Shown here piece by piece: positions 45,554-58,470 of a stretch of DNA of 64,000 nt. The position numbers were made by a program, and so were the translations under genes. This DNA is from Cololabis saira (lineage: Eukaryota > Chordata > Actinopteri > Beloniformes > Belonidae), in assembly GCF_033807715.1 (NCBI RefSeq), contig NC_084601.1, positions 17,848,690 to 17,912,689 on the forward strand, given 5' to 3'. The notes beneath the pieces were generated by a model. The model searched no databases. It was not told the origin of the DNA and saw only the letters and a program-made list of their open reading frames with translations. The number at the start of each line of letters is the position of its first letter. Position 1 is the stretch's first letter.

Positions 45554-46261
45554 TGAAGCTAAAGATGGGTTTGGGGGTGATGAATGCACTTGATTGGTAA
45601 ATTGCTTCTTGGCTTCAAGGGATTTGAGAATTTAAGTAACCAGGACTTCCTGATTCATTAAAACTAACGTGATTCTCCTTCTGTATCCAGGTATCTTTAA
45701 GGCAGAATAAATCAATTGTAATATAACATATCAAATCATTCATTAACAAATATTTAGAAGTGAGACCTTATACCTGATAAGCCATGTTTAAGGGCCCTGG
45801 TGTTTTCGTGAATTTGGTTGACTTAATTTTTTACAAGGTTCTTGTTATTTGCTTGCCTTGTATTGTTTTAATTTTGTTTTATTTGTTTGGTTGCGGAGGA
45901 GATACAGGATGGGATGGGGGACTTTACATAGTGTAAATGTCCTGGTCACGTGGGTGCATTTGAAAAGTGTGCTGAGTAGTTGAAGACGGTATCCTGCCAC
46001 AGAGTACATTTTTATGAATATGGTATCTTTAAAAAAATAATAAAAAAAGATTAAGCGATCCCAATGGTAAAAATGATCAATAAAACTACTTACTGGGTTA
46101 ACATATGGACTGCAAGCAGGTGTGCCAACTGAAGAACCTTGCAATGTATTCACAACCATGACCAAAGGTGGGAAAGGGACCAGAGATAAATACAGATGTT
46201 TTGAAGAAAAACAATAAACTAGCTAAAATCTGCTTTGGTGAGCTGAGAATTTTCTAAGAAA
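45554..46261. other. Non-coding sequence
   Basis: No gene or repeat recognised. Confidence 0.5.
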
Positions 46262-46628
46262 TAATAATGGATTTAACTTGTAACGCACTTTCCATTCAAT
46301 GAATCTCAAAGTGCTACACTTAGATCATTTTTCATTCATACACATTCTCTCCGGTGGTGGTAAGCTACGTTTTGTAGCCCCAGCTGCCCTGGGTCAGACT
46401 GACAGAAGCGTGGCTGCCATTCCGCTCCAAACGGCCCCTCCGACCACCACCAACATTCATACACATTCATACACATTCATACACATTCATACACATTCAC
46501 ACGGGGCAAGCTGGGTAAGGTGTCTTGCCCAAGGACACTACGACAGCAACTGGGATGGAGCGGGATTCGAACCGCCGACCTTCCGATCATTGGACGACCC
46601 GCTCTACCACCTGAGCTACTGCCGCCCC
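46262..46628 (-). mobile_element. tRNA-derived SINE
   Basis: On the minus strand it begins GGGGCGGCAGTAGCTCAGGT with GGTAGAGC (A box) and has GGCGGTTCGAATCCC (B box) about 40 bp later. The body contains GTCGTAGTGTCCTTGGGCAA, a (GAATGTGTAT)n-type array (about 46453-46500), and an L2-like 3' end (GCACTTTGAGATTC). This is a typical fish SINE transcribed by RNA polymerase III. It is not a functional tRNA gene: no complete cloverleaf is present. Confidence 0.8.
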
Positions 46629-47411
46629 GAAAGGTGTCTTTAGTTCCAGCGTGAAAATGATTCGGATGACTGAAGGTCGGAGATGATGTTGCACCTGGGG
46701 AGCAACATGTCACTGAATCAGGTTACAAGTGGCAAACATTATCTCATTATATTAGGGGGTCTCATTGAGTAAGGCCTTTTCCAGCAGCTGGTGGCACATG
46801 ATGAGGGATATTCCATTGGCATATGACACATATCCAACTACATTTAGAATAGGTACAAAACAATTTGAAAGTTTGAGACATGTCTGCACATTTGTTGCAC
46901 CCTTGGAGCTCGTACCTGACCACCTCAGCCCAGGATTATTTCATAGAAGAGCTGGCTCGATTGTATGTGAAGGCAGATTCCAGTCGGCAGCTGTATGAGT
47001 AAGGACTGGTTGTGGATTTCTGTCCTTGTCTGGACTGGTGATATGGTCAGGGGAACAGGTTTTAGTTGGGGGAGGTTGCTGTGGCAGCAGATAGCTGATC
47101 CTCATCTCCAGCCAGTGGATGCTGTTTTCCAACAGAAATAAAAACCTGTGAGAAGCAATCACATACAACCATTTTCATTGAAAATCAGCAGAACAGAAAT
47201 CAGCAGAAATCAAGAAAAGGCCTACAAATAGATTGACCTTTATGGTTCCCACAGCATGATTAATACATTTAATACGTTGGGTAATATGTATTTAATTTAT
47301 TTCTTTTTATATAATTTTTTTTGGTTTGCTTGTTGCACGTTTACAAATGTGGCTTTCCCTTTGGCACAAATGCCACACCTTTAAGGGTGGTCAGTGCTGT
47401 CATTGGTTAAT
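46629..47411. other. Non-coding sequence
   Basis: No gene recognised; the open frame at 46765-46998 has no family resemblance. Confidence 0.5.
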
Positions 47412-47660
47412 ATCAGTGTTGGCAGAGAGAACGGAGAGCTCTGTTAGGAACATAAGGTACTATCAGGTCTTGCAAATATTGCGGAGCTAAGCCATTTTTG
47501 GCTTTATATGCAAGTAATACATTTTTGAATTGGATTCTGAATTTTACGGGTAGCCTATGGAGTGAGGCTAACACTGGAGAGACGTGGTCTCTCTTGCTGA
47601 TTCCTGTCAGCACTTGCCCTGCTGCATTTTGGATCAGCTGGAGCCTATTCAGCAAACATT
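47412..47660 (-). pseudogene. L2-like LINE C-terminal fragment, left of the nested insertion
   Basis: The frame reads CLLNRLQLIQNAAGQVLTGI, SKRDHVSPVLASLHRLPVKF, RIQFKNVLLAYKAKNGLAPQ, YLQDLIVPYVPNRALRS. This is the thumb and C-terminal region of an L2-type reverse transcriptase. It is cut at 47660 where the Rex1-like LINE starts with CAAGATGGCGCCGCGG. Confidence 0.8.
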
Positions 47661-50474
47661 CAAGATGGCGCCGCGGATAGTCGCCACACAATGTTTCGCT
47701 CTCTGCTTTTTGTGTATATTTCCTGTTCTCTGCTGCCCACCACAGGTCACCTTCACCTGTTTAACATTGGGAAGTCTTCTCCCGGAACTTATTACCCGGT
47801 TTTCATGGAACCGGACAGTTTTAAGGAGATTCTGGTCGGAGCAGCAGTGGCTCTCCACTGCTTTGGCAGGAGACGCAGATGCGGCAAGTGTGCGGGAGCA
47901 CTGGTGAAGCTGAGGGAGAGAGACTTCCGTATTCCGCTACCCTCAATACATCTGGGCAATGTCCGGTCCCCTCGCGAACAAGATGGATGAGCTGCTGCTA
48001 CTCATCACTAAAAACCTGGACTTTAGCAGATCTGCCGTCGTTTGTTTCACTGAAACCTGGCTCAGTGATCTTTTCCCGGACAGCGCTGTACGGCTGCCAG
48101 GATTTCAGCTCATCCGAGCGGATCGCAGCAAGGAACTTTCAGGCAAGACAAAGGGAGGTGGGATCTGCTTCTACATAAACAACGGTTTCTGTACGGATGT
48201 TACAGTGTTAAAAGACTTGCAGCCCTCACTTAGAGACACTTTTTGTTAACTGCAGACCTTTTTATTCACTGCGGGAGTTTTCATCCTTTGTTCTGGTCGC
48301 CGTCTACATCCCGCCGCATGCTTGTATAACTGCAGCTACTCAGCTGCTGGCCGACCAGATAACAGAATTGGAGAAAAAACTCCCGAACTCAATGTTCATT
48401 GTTTTGGGGGATTTTAACAGAGCAAACCTCACCCACGAACTTCTTAAATACAGGCAACATTTTATATGCCCAACCAGGGACACGCAGACTCTGGACCACT
48501 GTTACACAGTAATTAAGGATGCATACCGCTCTGTTGCCCGCACAGCTCTAGGACACTCTGACCACTGTCTGATTCATCTGATCCCGACATACAGGCAGAA
48601 ACTAAAAACCTCTAAGCATGTAGTGAGGACTGTGAAATAGTGGACAGAGGAGTCAAAGCTGAAGCTTCAGGCCTTCTTTGACTGCACAGACTGGAGTGTT
48701 TTTGAAGCTGCAACCACAGACTTACATGAACTCACGGACACTGTGACATCCTACATCAGTTTTTGTGAAGACATGTGTGTGCAGACCAAGGCCTTCTGGA
48801 CATACAACAACAACAAGCCCTGGTTCACATTGAACCTAATGAAGCTGCGCCGAGCCAAGGAGGAGGCTTACAGAAGCGGTGATCGAGCCCTGTTCAGGCA
48901 GGCCAGGAACACTGTGACGAGGGAGATCAGGAAAGCAAAGAGGAGCTACGGAGAAAGACTGGAGAGTCGCCTCTCTGCCAACCCTGGCCCCTCTTCTGTA
49001 CACTCTGTACATCACCCTCCACCCCCCCAGCTGCACCACCATCACCCCCCACACCTCCCCCAGCTGCCCGCATATTCACACCTCACCACAGGCAACCCCC
49101 ACTACCTCCGTCTACCCCCACTCCCCCCTCCCCCCACCTGACACCATGCCTGCACTTGAGATCTGTGAAGAGGAGGTGTGTCAGCTGTTCAGGAGGCAGA
49201 AGGTCAGGAAGGCTCCAGGCTCGGACGGCGTGTCCCCCTCCTACCTGAGAGTCTCCGCCGAGCGGCTGGCACCCACCTTCACACAGATCTTCAACCGGTC
49301 CCTGGATCTGTGTGAGGTTCCCTCATGCTTCAAAAGCTCCACCATCATTCCAGTCCCCAAGAAACCCACCATCACAGGACTAAATGACTACAGGCCTGTC
49401 GCCTTGACATCTGTGGTCATGAAATCCTTTGAACGGCTGGTGCTGAGCCACCTGAAGGACATCACAGGCTCCCTGCTCGACCCCCTGCAGTTTGCCTACC
49501 GGGCAAACAGGTCGGTGGAGGACACAGTCAACATCTGACTGCACCACATCCTACGTCACCTTGACAACCCAGGGACGTATGCGAGTATCCTGTTCGTGGA
49601 ATTCAGCTCGGCGTTCAACACCATCGCTCCTGAAATCCTCCACCAGAAGCTCACCCAGCTCACAGTACCTGCCTCCACCTGTCAGTGGATCACCAGCTTC
49701 CTGAGTGACAGGAGGCAGCAGGTGAGGCTGGGAAGCATCACATCCAACACCCGGACTATCAGAACTGGTGCCCCCAGGGGTGCGTCCTCTCGCCACTACT
49801 CTCTACACCAACGACTGCACCTCTTCTGTGAAGCTCCTGAAGTACGCAGACAACACCACGGTCATCAGCCTGATCTGGGAGAGTGACGAGTCCGTGTACA
49901 GATTGGAGGTGGAACAGTTGGTCCACTGGTGCAGTCAGAACCACCTGGAGCTGAATCCGCTCAAGATTGTGGAGATGACAGTGGGCTTCAGGAAAAACCC
50001 ACTGCCACCCCCCCTCACCATCTTCAACAGCACTGTCTCCACCACAGAAACCTTCAGACTCCTGGGATCCACAATCTTTCGGGACCTGAAGTGGACCACC
50101 CACATTAACTCTGTCCGGAAGAAGGCCCAGCAGAGGTTGTACTTCCTGTGTCAACTCAGGAAGTTCAACCTTCCACAGCAGCTGCACCACCTTCTACTCT
50201 GCCATCATCCAGTCTGTTCTCTGCACATCCATCACTGTCTGGTTCGAAACGGCCATCAAACTAGACAGGCACAGACTGCAACGGACAATTAGTTCTGCGG
50301 AGAGGATAATTGGGACTAACCTCGCATCTATCCAGGACCTGTACTGGTCCAGGACCAGGAAACGGGCAGGTAACATCTCTGCAGACCCCTCACACCAAGG
50401 ACACAGTCAGTTTGAACTCCTCCCCTCTGGACGGCGCTACAGAGCACTGTACGCCAAAACCTCCAGACACAGTC
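47661..50474 (+). mobile_element. Rex1/CR1-like LINE, copy B, nearly complete but broken
   Basis: The 5' end AAGATGGCGCCGCGGATAG looks like a true LINE start. Endonuclease traces follow (CFTETWLSDLFPDSAVRLPG, GGGICFYINNG, FIVLGDFNRANLTHELLKYR, LGHSDHCLIHLIP; 47960-48640), then the linker and a Pro/His-rich low-complexity stretch (49000-49140). The reverse transcriptase shows [69 protein letters not shown] and FRLLGSTIFRDLKWTTHINS. A stop after VVRTVK (48640), another at 49537 and several frameshifts make it inactive. The RT box is YADN, as in copy A. The 3' end stops at AKTSRH, so the 3' UTR and tail are missing. Confidence 0.85.
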
Positions 50475-50870
50475 CAATCAACATCTGCAGAGGTAGAACC
50501 TAGGTCACTGGCCTCGACTACTTAATTATTTTCCACTATCATAAGATGAGCAATGGCCTCCCTAAATTTAGCAATAGCTTCATCAGACAAACATCTGCTA
50601 AAATAATACCTTCTATTTTGCGCTTCAACATTGAATATCAAATTCAAACTTCATTAAATAGTGGTCGGATAAGAGGGAGTTTACAGACGACACCAACAGA
50701 TCATCAGTTTAAACACCGTAGGCGAGATCCAGGGTATGATTTCCACTTTTTGTGAGATACCCATCGATTCTAGAAGAGCATTTAAAGGTAATTTAAGATT
50801 ATCGCTTTCAACATCCATATGAATGTTAAAGTCACCCAATATGAAAAGTATATGTCTTAATCAGACATAG
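50475..50870 (-). pseudogene. L2-like LINE endonuclease fragment, right of the nested insertion
   Basis: On the minus strand HIGDFNIHMDVESDNLKLPL and NALLESMGISQ (about 50780-50850), then decayed sequence with LSDHYL-like and SDEAIAKFREAI parts. This is the late endonuclease domain of an L2-type LINE. With the C-terminal fragment at 47412 it probably formed one element; the middle (most of the reverse transcriptase) is missing. Confidence 0.65.
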
Positions 50871-53800
50871 TGTTAATAGTTAACATTAAACACAGCCCCT
50901 TAATAGACAAGTTTCTCCTTCTCCACGTACACTAACAACTGGATACACACATTATTTAACTCCAAACAGCAGAAGCTTAGCATCAAAGAGCAGACAGAGA
51001 AAACACTAGCCTGTGAACTTTCAACTGCAACATACCCACATACAGCTCTGTATTTTATTTCAGGAGTTTGTTTGGACCAAAAAACAGAGCTAAATGGAGA
51101 CTGAACTCTGGACTTCAAATAGTAAAATGGCAAATTAATGCTTGCATTACTCTGACTCTGGTAGATATGACATGAGGTTCAGCATATATAACATTTTTAA
51201 GAGGATAATATTTCAGTGTTACAGCTGGTACTTCTACCCTCAAAATAAAAAGCAGATTAAATAAATAACGGTGCTGCACTCTGTCCCGTTAAGCTTAGTT
51301 ATGTTACAAAGATGAATTTTATGTAACACATAAACAAGTTTAATATAAAGTACTTTTGTTTTCAAAGTAGAATCTGTCTGACTTATATGAAAAACTAAGG
51401 CCATGGAAAACAACAACATTAAGGTTTTTTTTCTTTCACTTTTTTTAGTTTTATGTGCACTGTTTTACTTTTAGTGTAGATTTAGTATGGGTAAACTGAC
51501 CCATTCTGATAATGCACCAAAACTTTAATTTTACCCTCTGTTTGTTAAAAATACAGTCAATATGTCAATGCAGTAAGTACATTTGTAATGCATACTGTAT
51601 TTAATACAAATACTACTGTGCTATATATGTACGTGTCTGTGTGTAAACGCAGCAGTGTCACCAATCCAGAAAAAAGCTTTAAAGTTCCTGTAGAGTGTGA
51701 CTTGTTTAAACAATAGTAAAAGGATATTTTCTTAACATTTTGTGAGCTACAAGCCATAATCTTCTTCATAGCTGTTTGCCGCCTATAGCAACAAACAAAA
51801 AGACCGTTAATCCAGTTTTGATGAAGCAAGTTAACCGTTTTAAAGGTCTGTTTGTATAAATGGCTTCAAGCTGACTGTGCAGCTGTGTAACAGGCCACTT
51901 TATGCATTTGTGGCATCAGGTGACTTTTTTTCCTTTATTGATTCAGCGTGGGAACTTGATGTGATGAAAGGAAAACAGCATGCTTGTTATTGTCTTCCAA
52001 TATACTTTCATGGACTTGTAACATGTATCTTGTTCCCCCAAGCACTGACATTTAGCAGTCATGATGACATACAATGTTCAAAATACTAAAGTGCATATTT
52101 CAGTGCACGGTTATAGGAAGCAGTATCTATGCACACTCACAAAGCGCTTTCCATCAAGGTATCATCACAAAATGTTTTGCAGAAAAATGAGATGTCATAA
52201 GGAAATATTCAAGTCAGGCTTTTAATGTTCCAGTTATACAGAGCGTTGTTTGCCATAAATGTGTTAGATTATTATTTTCTAATGCAATATTTTACAACCT
52301 CTAACCTAATATGTCACAGTTGTCAGTGGGCTTCAGTTGCTTATTTGATATTGATAAAGGCTTAAATTAAAGCTGCAGACTCTGCACTTGAGTTTGCCTC
52401 TTCAAAGTCAGGCTGATGAGCCGTGAGGACTTGTCATTGTAATGAGCAAGCCTCATTATGAACCAAATCATCCCGTTCTCTTAGGAATTCAGCATGAAGA
52501 GCACTCTTTTAGGTAATTAATCCACTACTGTGGTTTATAAATGTGACTACCACTATCAGTTCATACACACAACTGTGCAGGGCTTCATTTACTCATTACT
52601 ATGGTAAAGGGTCAAAAATATGTTAAATGAGATCAATGAGGCTTCTGTAGGTAGTACCAAGAAGATAACAACTGGAGTTTCACATTAGATATTGCAATTT
52701 TTTTTCAGATGAAAAGAATGAAAAAAGTTTTTCTCACTCAAGAACACACTTCTGACAATAACAAGGAGATGGAACATCAGTCAGAGTTTAAAAAAAGAAG
52801 AAAAAAAATCAGAAAAAAAGGCACTGAAAAAATGCACAATATTTAAATGTGTAACGGGAGAGCTGTCACTTTCCAATCATCCATTTTAACTTATCCCGCG
52901 TGACACCAATTCATGGTATCATTCAAGCTGTCTTGTTTTGTTTACTCCTCCATGCATGCCCGTTCGAATGACAAAGAGCTGAAATGCTGGAAGAGAAGAG
53001 CTTGTGAAATTCTCAGCTCTGGGAAAGCTGTCATCCGGAGAGCCTATGTGAAAATAAAACAGGACAGATAGGATTGTTATGATAAAATACGCATTCAGTC
53101 CTAAAAATCAATGTTTAATGTGCCAGTGCTTTGGCCACTAAAGCTCCACTTTAGATTTAATTATTAACACAACAGTGCCACTGACAAATATCCATCCTTA
53201 CAGACGCTGGGAGGAAAAGTCCGGCATAGAAAATCATAACTTGTGATTCTTCTGATCTGATGAAAACTGTGTGTAAGTAAGTGTGTGTGTAAATGGACGC
53301 AAAGCAGACTGTGTTTAGATGGCGTTGATGACTGTGCTTGATGTGGTGGCATCTCCACACCTGTGCTGCCATCTGTGCCCCTGCACCCCCTGTGACCGCT
53401 GTGCCTCGTGCCACAAAACAACTGTCGTACGGAAACCTTGATGAACACATCTCATTCGACTGTCCTCTGGAAGAAGGAGGCAATGTCTTTTGTTTATGTG
53501 TACATGTTTTGATTAAAGGACTTTATATTTTCTAGTACTTACAGTACTTCTTCTGCTGCACTTCTTATTGTTGTCTATGTGAAGTTCTAAATATAGTGCC
53601 TCTCTTTTTAAGACCTTTCAGATAGACAAAACCGGTGTGCTCTCTCTGCTCTGTTGAATGAATGAAAAGAAAAAGCACAATAAGAGCCTTGGGTTGTACT
53701 GCCGAAGAATAATGACTAAAATTACATTAATCATCTGACTTTTCCCTTTGTACTTCCTTAAAAGTCTAGAGGGAATTTGCATGTGTTCTGAAAAAGAAAA

Positions 53801-54824
53801 AATTGTCTCGACATGGTTATGTTGCTGAACAAACATCTCTCAGCCGCTGGTACATGGGGATTTAAATGTAGAAGAAAGGATTTAGATCTGAAGACAAGGC
53901 TGGATTGCCATTAAAAATAAATAAAGAAAATAAAAACTACAAAGAAAACATTAGGCGATCACGGGCATGAGAGAACTTAGAGGATGTTTTTTCAAATCCT
54001 TTAATACCAGAAGCACAACTACCAGAAAGTACAAGATTTGAATTGATTAAAGCAGCACTATGTAACTTTTCCACCTTAATACTACAAGGTAGCAAGGTAG
54101 CCTATTCTTTTCTTTAGGGACATACTGTATAAGAGATGACGTTGCCAAATACGTCATTCTTTTGGAGGGAAATTATACACATATTGATAAATCTATTTTG
54201 TAGACGCAAAGCCACTGCATTTATCGAGTGAATGTATGAACAAGAAACTCTGAACAAGTGTGTGAATGAAAAATACATTCTGAAGTGCTTTAAAGTGTAC
54301 CATTTTCTGATTCTAAATGGCAAATGTTCCCATAAAGTGCATTTTCACCACATATTCACATATGCTTTTATCCACTTATATGGAATTTTCAAAGATAAAA
54401 AAGTAGACATTAAAACATGAAAAGGAAAAAAAAACACAAAAGGAAAAGGAAAATGTGCTGGCAAAGTTCTTCTAAAGATATTTTCTATGAATGTGATAAA
54501 AACCTCAGGCCAGAAGAGAGGAAAACATCATTAATTAAACAAACACATAAAACTGCAACTAAATTGTTGATCAGTCCTGCACATCCGCTTGGAGTAACTT
54601 CTTTTAACAGAACTGTGTGACATGGTGAGTTTCCTTGCTTCGGGGCCTTCCCCAGTATTTTTTTTGTTTTGTTTAAAGTGTAGACTTTTACTTGGCGATT
54701 AAAAAGCATTGACTTTATTCTTTTATAAACCTTATCCAAACAGAACTACTTGTGTGCTCGCTGTTCCTGACTAACCACTGACCTACTTTTTGGCAATTTT
54801 CCAGCAATTTGACCAAAGTAAACA
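50871..54824. other. AT-rich sequence, no gene seen
   Basis: About 4 kb without a recognisable exon or repeat family. Open frames here are short and of AT-biased composition. Confidence 0.5.
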
Positions 54825-55010
54825 TTATCCAGGGTTACCGTCCAGGCGGGACGGGCTGTATCTGACGTCATCACACTACATGCCACCGATTGGTCAGGGG
54901 GTTGGGAGTCAGACGTCTGAGTCAGCGAAAGAGCGACTCTGACGGCAGTTTCTTGTTAATTTTATTCGACAGGCAATGGCAGCGCTAAAGTCTCTTTTTC
55001 GAAGAATTCA
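54825..55010. repeat. Fragment related to the GCGCTTTTCCACTA MITE
   Basis: GATTGGTCAGGGGGTTGGGA, AGCGAAAGAGCGACTC and TTAATTTTATTCGACAG parallel, in reverse orientation, 43870-43970 of the MITE in copy B. The ends are missing. Confidence 0.5.
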
Positions 55011-55964
55011 AAATTTCAAGGATTGGAGGCTGCACATTTCTACCATTATTACATAATTGTACAAATGGACTCATCTCAACCCCTCAGAAACTATTTAGTT
55101 AGATATTAAACCAAGGATTTGGAAAAACATTCAAATTTCAGACTTTTCATAGCCAAACCATCGAGAATAAAAAGAAAGAGGGGAAAAAAAACAAACTTCA
55201 AAACCACAACAATAGCTTCAGCCCAGACAGTCTGCTGGAAATTTCATCAAATCACAAAAATCCAATTCTACCATCAAATTGTCCAGCCTTTGGAAGAACC
55301 TGAATTTTACAGTCAACAAAATAAAAAAGGCCCTTGATTTCTGCAAATGGATAGAAAAGAGCATAACGCAATGCAACATATTTTCCGCAATAGTAACTTG
55401 AATTCATTTTCGCTTTTGTGGAGATATATTAGGGGACACAGAGATCCTTGAGATTGTCGGATAAAAAGGAGGCAATGCTCATCAGGCTGGAAGAGATGCA
55501 CCTCCTGTTCCTGGTGTGTTCGGTGAACGCCAGGCCGGGATTCTTGAATTGAACACAAAACTGCTGCTATGGTGAAAATTGGGGATTATGGGGTAGTCCA
55601 CCTTCCTTGCTGTCTTTCTTAAATTAATTTAGCTCCAGTATACAAACAGACCAGAGTATCAGAACAATCAGAACATAGTAAGAAAAGTGTGTATGTACTT
55701 CCATTCACTAAAACCTCACTCTTACAGTCAAACAGTGAAGGTTTCAAAAAACTTCATTAAGGTACAAAAATTGTGTTAGGTGGTCTGAGGTGAGGTGCAA
55801 CTGCTAGGGTGAGTCAGTTGGGAGTGGTCTTTGCAGGGTATGGGCTCTTGATGATACATTTCTGTTTAGGTGACCCCTTATTTTGTGTGTTTGCTATTAA
55901 ACAATATTGAAACACTTTTTTTTCTTTGAGTGATTTTTTTTTCCTCAGAAATCTTCTGATACAC
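55011..55964. other. AT-rich non-coding sequence
   Basis: Nothing recognised. Confidence 0.5.
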
Positions 55965-55967
55965 TTA

Positions 55968-56556
55968 GGCCACGTTTACACATAGCCTGGTATTTATAAA
56001 AACGAATATTTCCCCCTCTACATTTTGAAAAATACCATAATTTACACGAACCTGCATAAATACGCTGTTATGGCGCGCTATGAACATGCCAAACCTACAG
56101 GGGGCAGTGTAACGAGAAGCATAAAGTCATGCTAGCCAATCGGAATCCTGGAAAAAAACGTCAACAAATGACACGTGTAACTTCCAGTTACTTCCGAGAT
56201 GGAACGAGGGTCTTTCGTTTGGAGTGACAGAGAAGTGGAGTTACTTTTAAGTGTGAAGTTAGACTATAAAACAAGTAAAATACAAGAAAATATTGACGGT
56301 GGCCAAACAAATTGTAAACACAGATTGCAAACATGATGCTGGTGACGTTTCTGTCGCATAACGTGACGTTCTGAAGCCTAAATGTCCTTTTCCCTCTGTT
56401 TATAAGCAAACGTGAAGACTGAGTTTTTGCAAATCCCCACTTTGGCCGGGGTTTTCAGGAATGATCGTTTTTGGTGACTTTGAGCTTCGTTTTCGTGTAA
56501 ACGAATGGCCAAAACATATGAAAACACCACCGTTTTTGCTACGTGTAAACGGGGCC
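55968..56556. mobile_element. PIF/Harbinger-type MITE with TTA target duplication
   Basis: GGCCACGTTTACACATAGCC at the left and GCTACGTGTAAACGGGGCC at the right are inverted repeats, flanked by TTA at 55965-55967 and 56557-56559. A 3-bp TWA duplication fits PIF/Harbinger. No transposase. Confidence 0.8.
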
Positions 56557-56715
56557 TTACTCAAACAAATGTTGTCGTTCCCAGCTGTTAACACCAGGCA
56601 GCCAATCTCATCTGATTGCCATAAGTTGAAGTGATAACACATATACATATATAAATTACAAAGTGATATTTTGTTTCAGTAGGCTTGTCTGTTTTCCTGT
56701 AGGTACAATAAAAAA

Positions 56716-58470
56716 TTAAAGCTGCAAGCAGCGATGAACGGGCCCTCGCACTCACGGCCACCGCCCCCATAAGCATATCAGAAATGACACCACCCACGAC
56801 TTCCTATGTCAAACCATTCAAAAGTTATAGCAGAAAAAAGGGACAACCAATCAGAAGAAGGGGCGGGGCTAATTCAGGCCAATGAAGGTCAAGGACTCAA
56901 TACAGAGTCCCATGACACCACCCACAACTCTTTATGTCAAACCATTCAAAAGTTATGGCAGAGAAAAGTTTTCTAGGGGGCGCTGTTGAGCCGTTAGGCC
57001 ACGCCCATTAATGCAAACCATGAAATATCAAATTTATCACCAGGCCTGGCTTGCATGCAAAATTTGGTGACTTTTGGTGAAACTATCAAATATGGACCAA
57101 TCAGATGAAGGGGACGCGCGCTTTTTCGCGTCTAGCGTCGCCACGGTAACACTTTTGAAAGAGAAAAGTAATGTGCGTTGTCGCAGGATGGAGACGCACA
57201 TTTTGATGTATAACACACCTGGGTGCACGTTACGGTTCGGGCCGTATTAATTGCCGAAGGAATGGCATAAATTGCGCCAAAATTACACAATAAATTAAAA
57301 ATGGCCGACTTCCTGTTCGGTTTTGGCCATGGCGCCAAGAGACTTTTCTTTAAGTTGCGACATGATACAGGTGTGTAGCGATTTTCATGCATGTACGTCA
57401 AACCGTATTGTGGGGCTTGAGGCACAAAGTTTTCAAGGGGGCGCTGTTGAGCCATTTTGCCACGCCCATTAATTTAACCATAAAATATCAAATTTATCGC
57501 CAGGCCTGCCTTGCATGCAAAATTTTGTGACTTTTGGGGAACTATCAAATATGGACCAATCAGATGAAGGGGGGCGCGCTTTTTGGCGTCTAGTGTCGCC
57601 ACGGTAACACTTTTGAAAGAGAAAAGTAATGCGTGTAGTCGCAGGATAGAGACGCACATTTTGATGTATAACACACCTGGGTTCACGATACGGTTTGGGC
57701 CGTATTAATTCTCGAAGGAATGGCTCATATTGCTCCAAAATTACGCGATTAGTTCAGAATGTTCAAAATGGCCGACTTCCTGTTCAGTTTCGGCCATGGC
57801 GCCAAGAGACTTTTCTTTAAGTTGCGACATGATACAGGTGTGTACCGATTTTCGTTCATGTACGTAACACCGTATTCTGGGGCTTGAGGCGCAAAGTTTT
57901 TTCGGTCTGAACCAACCAGATGAAGGGTGGGCGCGCTTTTTGGTGTCTAGCGTCGCCACGGTAACGCTTTTGAAAGAGAAAAGTAATGCGTGTTGTCGCA
58001 GGATGAAGACGCACATTTTGATGTATAACACACTTGGGGGCACATTACGGTTTGGGCCGTATTAACTGCCGAAGGAATGGCATAAATTGCGCCAAAGTGA
58101 CACGATTAATTCAAAATGGCCGACTTCCTGTTCGGTTTCGGCCATGTCGCCAAGAGACTTTTCTTTAAGTTGTGTACTGATACAGGTGTGTAGCGATTTT
58201 CGTGCATGTACGTCAAACCGTATTGTGGGGCTTGAGCCACAAAGTTTTCTAGGGGGCGCTGTTGAGCCTTTTTGCCACGCCCATTAATGTAAACCATTAA
58301 ATATCAAATTTTTCGCCAGGCCTGACTTGCATGCAAAATTTGGTGACTTTTTGGGCACGTTTAGGGGGGCAAAAAGGCCCTCCTTTCGTCAGAAGAAAAA
58401 GAAAAAGAAAAAGAAAAAAAATTCCTACAGATACAATAGGGCCTTCGCACTGAAGGTGCTCGGGCCCTAA
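56716..58470 (+). mobile_element. GGGCCC-hairpin element, copy C
   Basis: It has the same start (TTAAAGCTGCAAGCAGCG, GGGCCCTCGCAC) and end (GGGCCTTCGCAC...GTGCTCGGGCCCTAA) as copy A, three inner CTTCCTGTTCGGTTT units, and a short (AAAAAG)n run at about 58395-58420 just before the terminal hairpin. At 1,755 bp it is close in length to copy A (1,712 bp). Similarity between A and C is high by eye, so both are fairly young. No coding capacity is credible. Confidence 0.88.

Noticed and set aside
46560..46628. tRNA gene
   Set aside because: A and B boxes are present on the minus strand, but the sequence continues as a SINE body with a LINE-like 3' end and has no complete cloverleaf.
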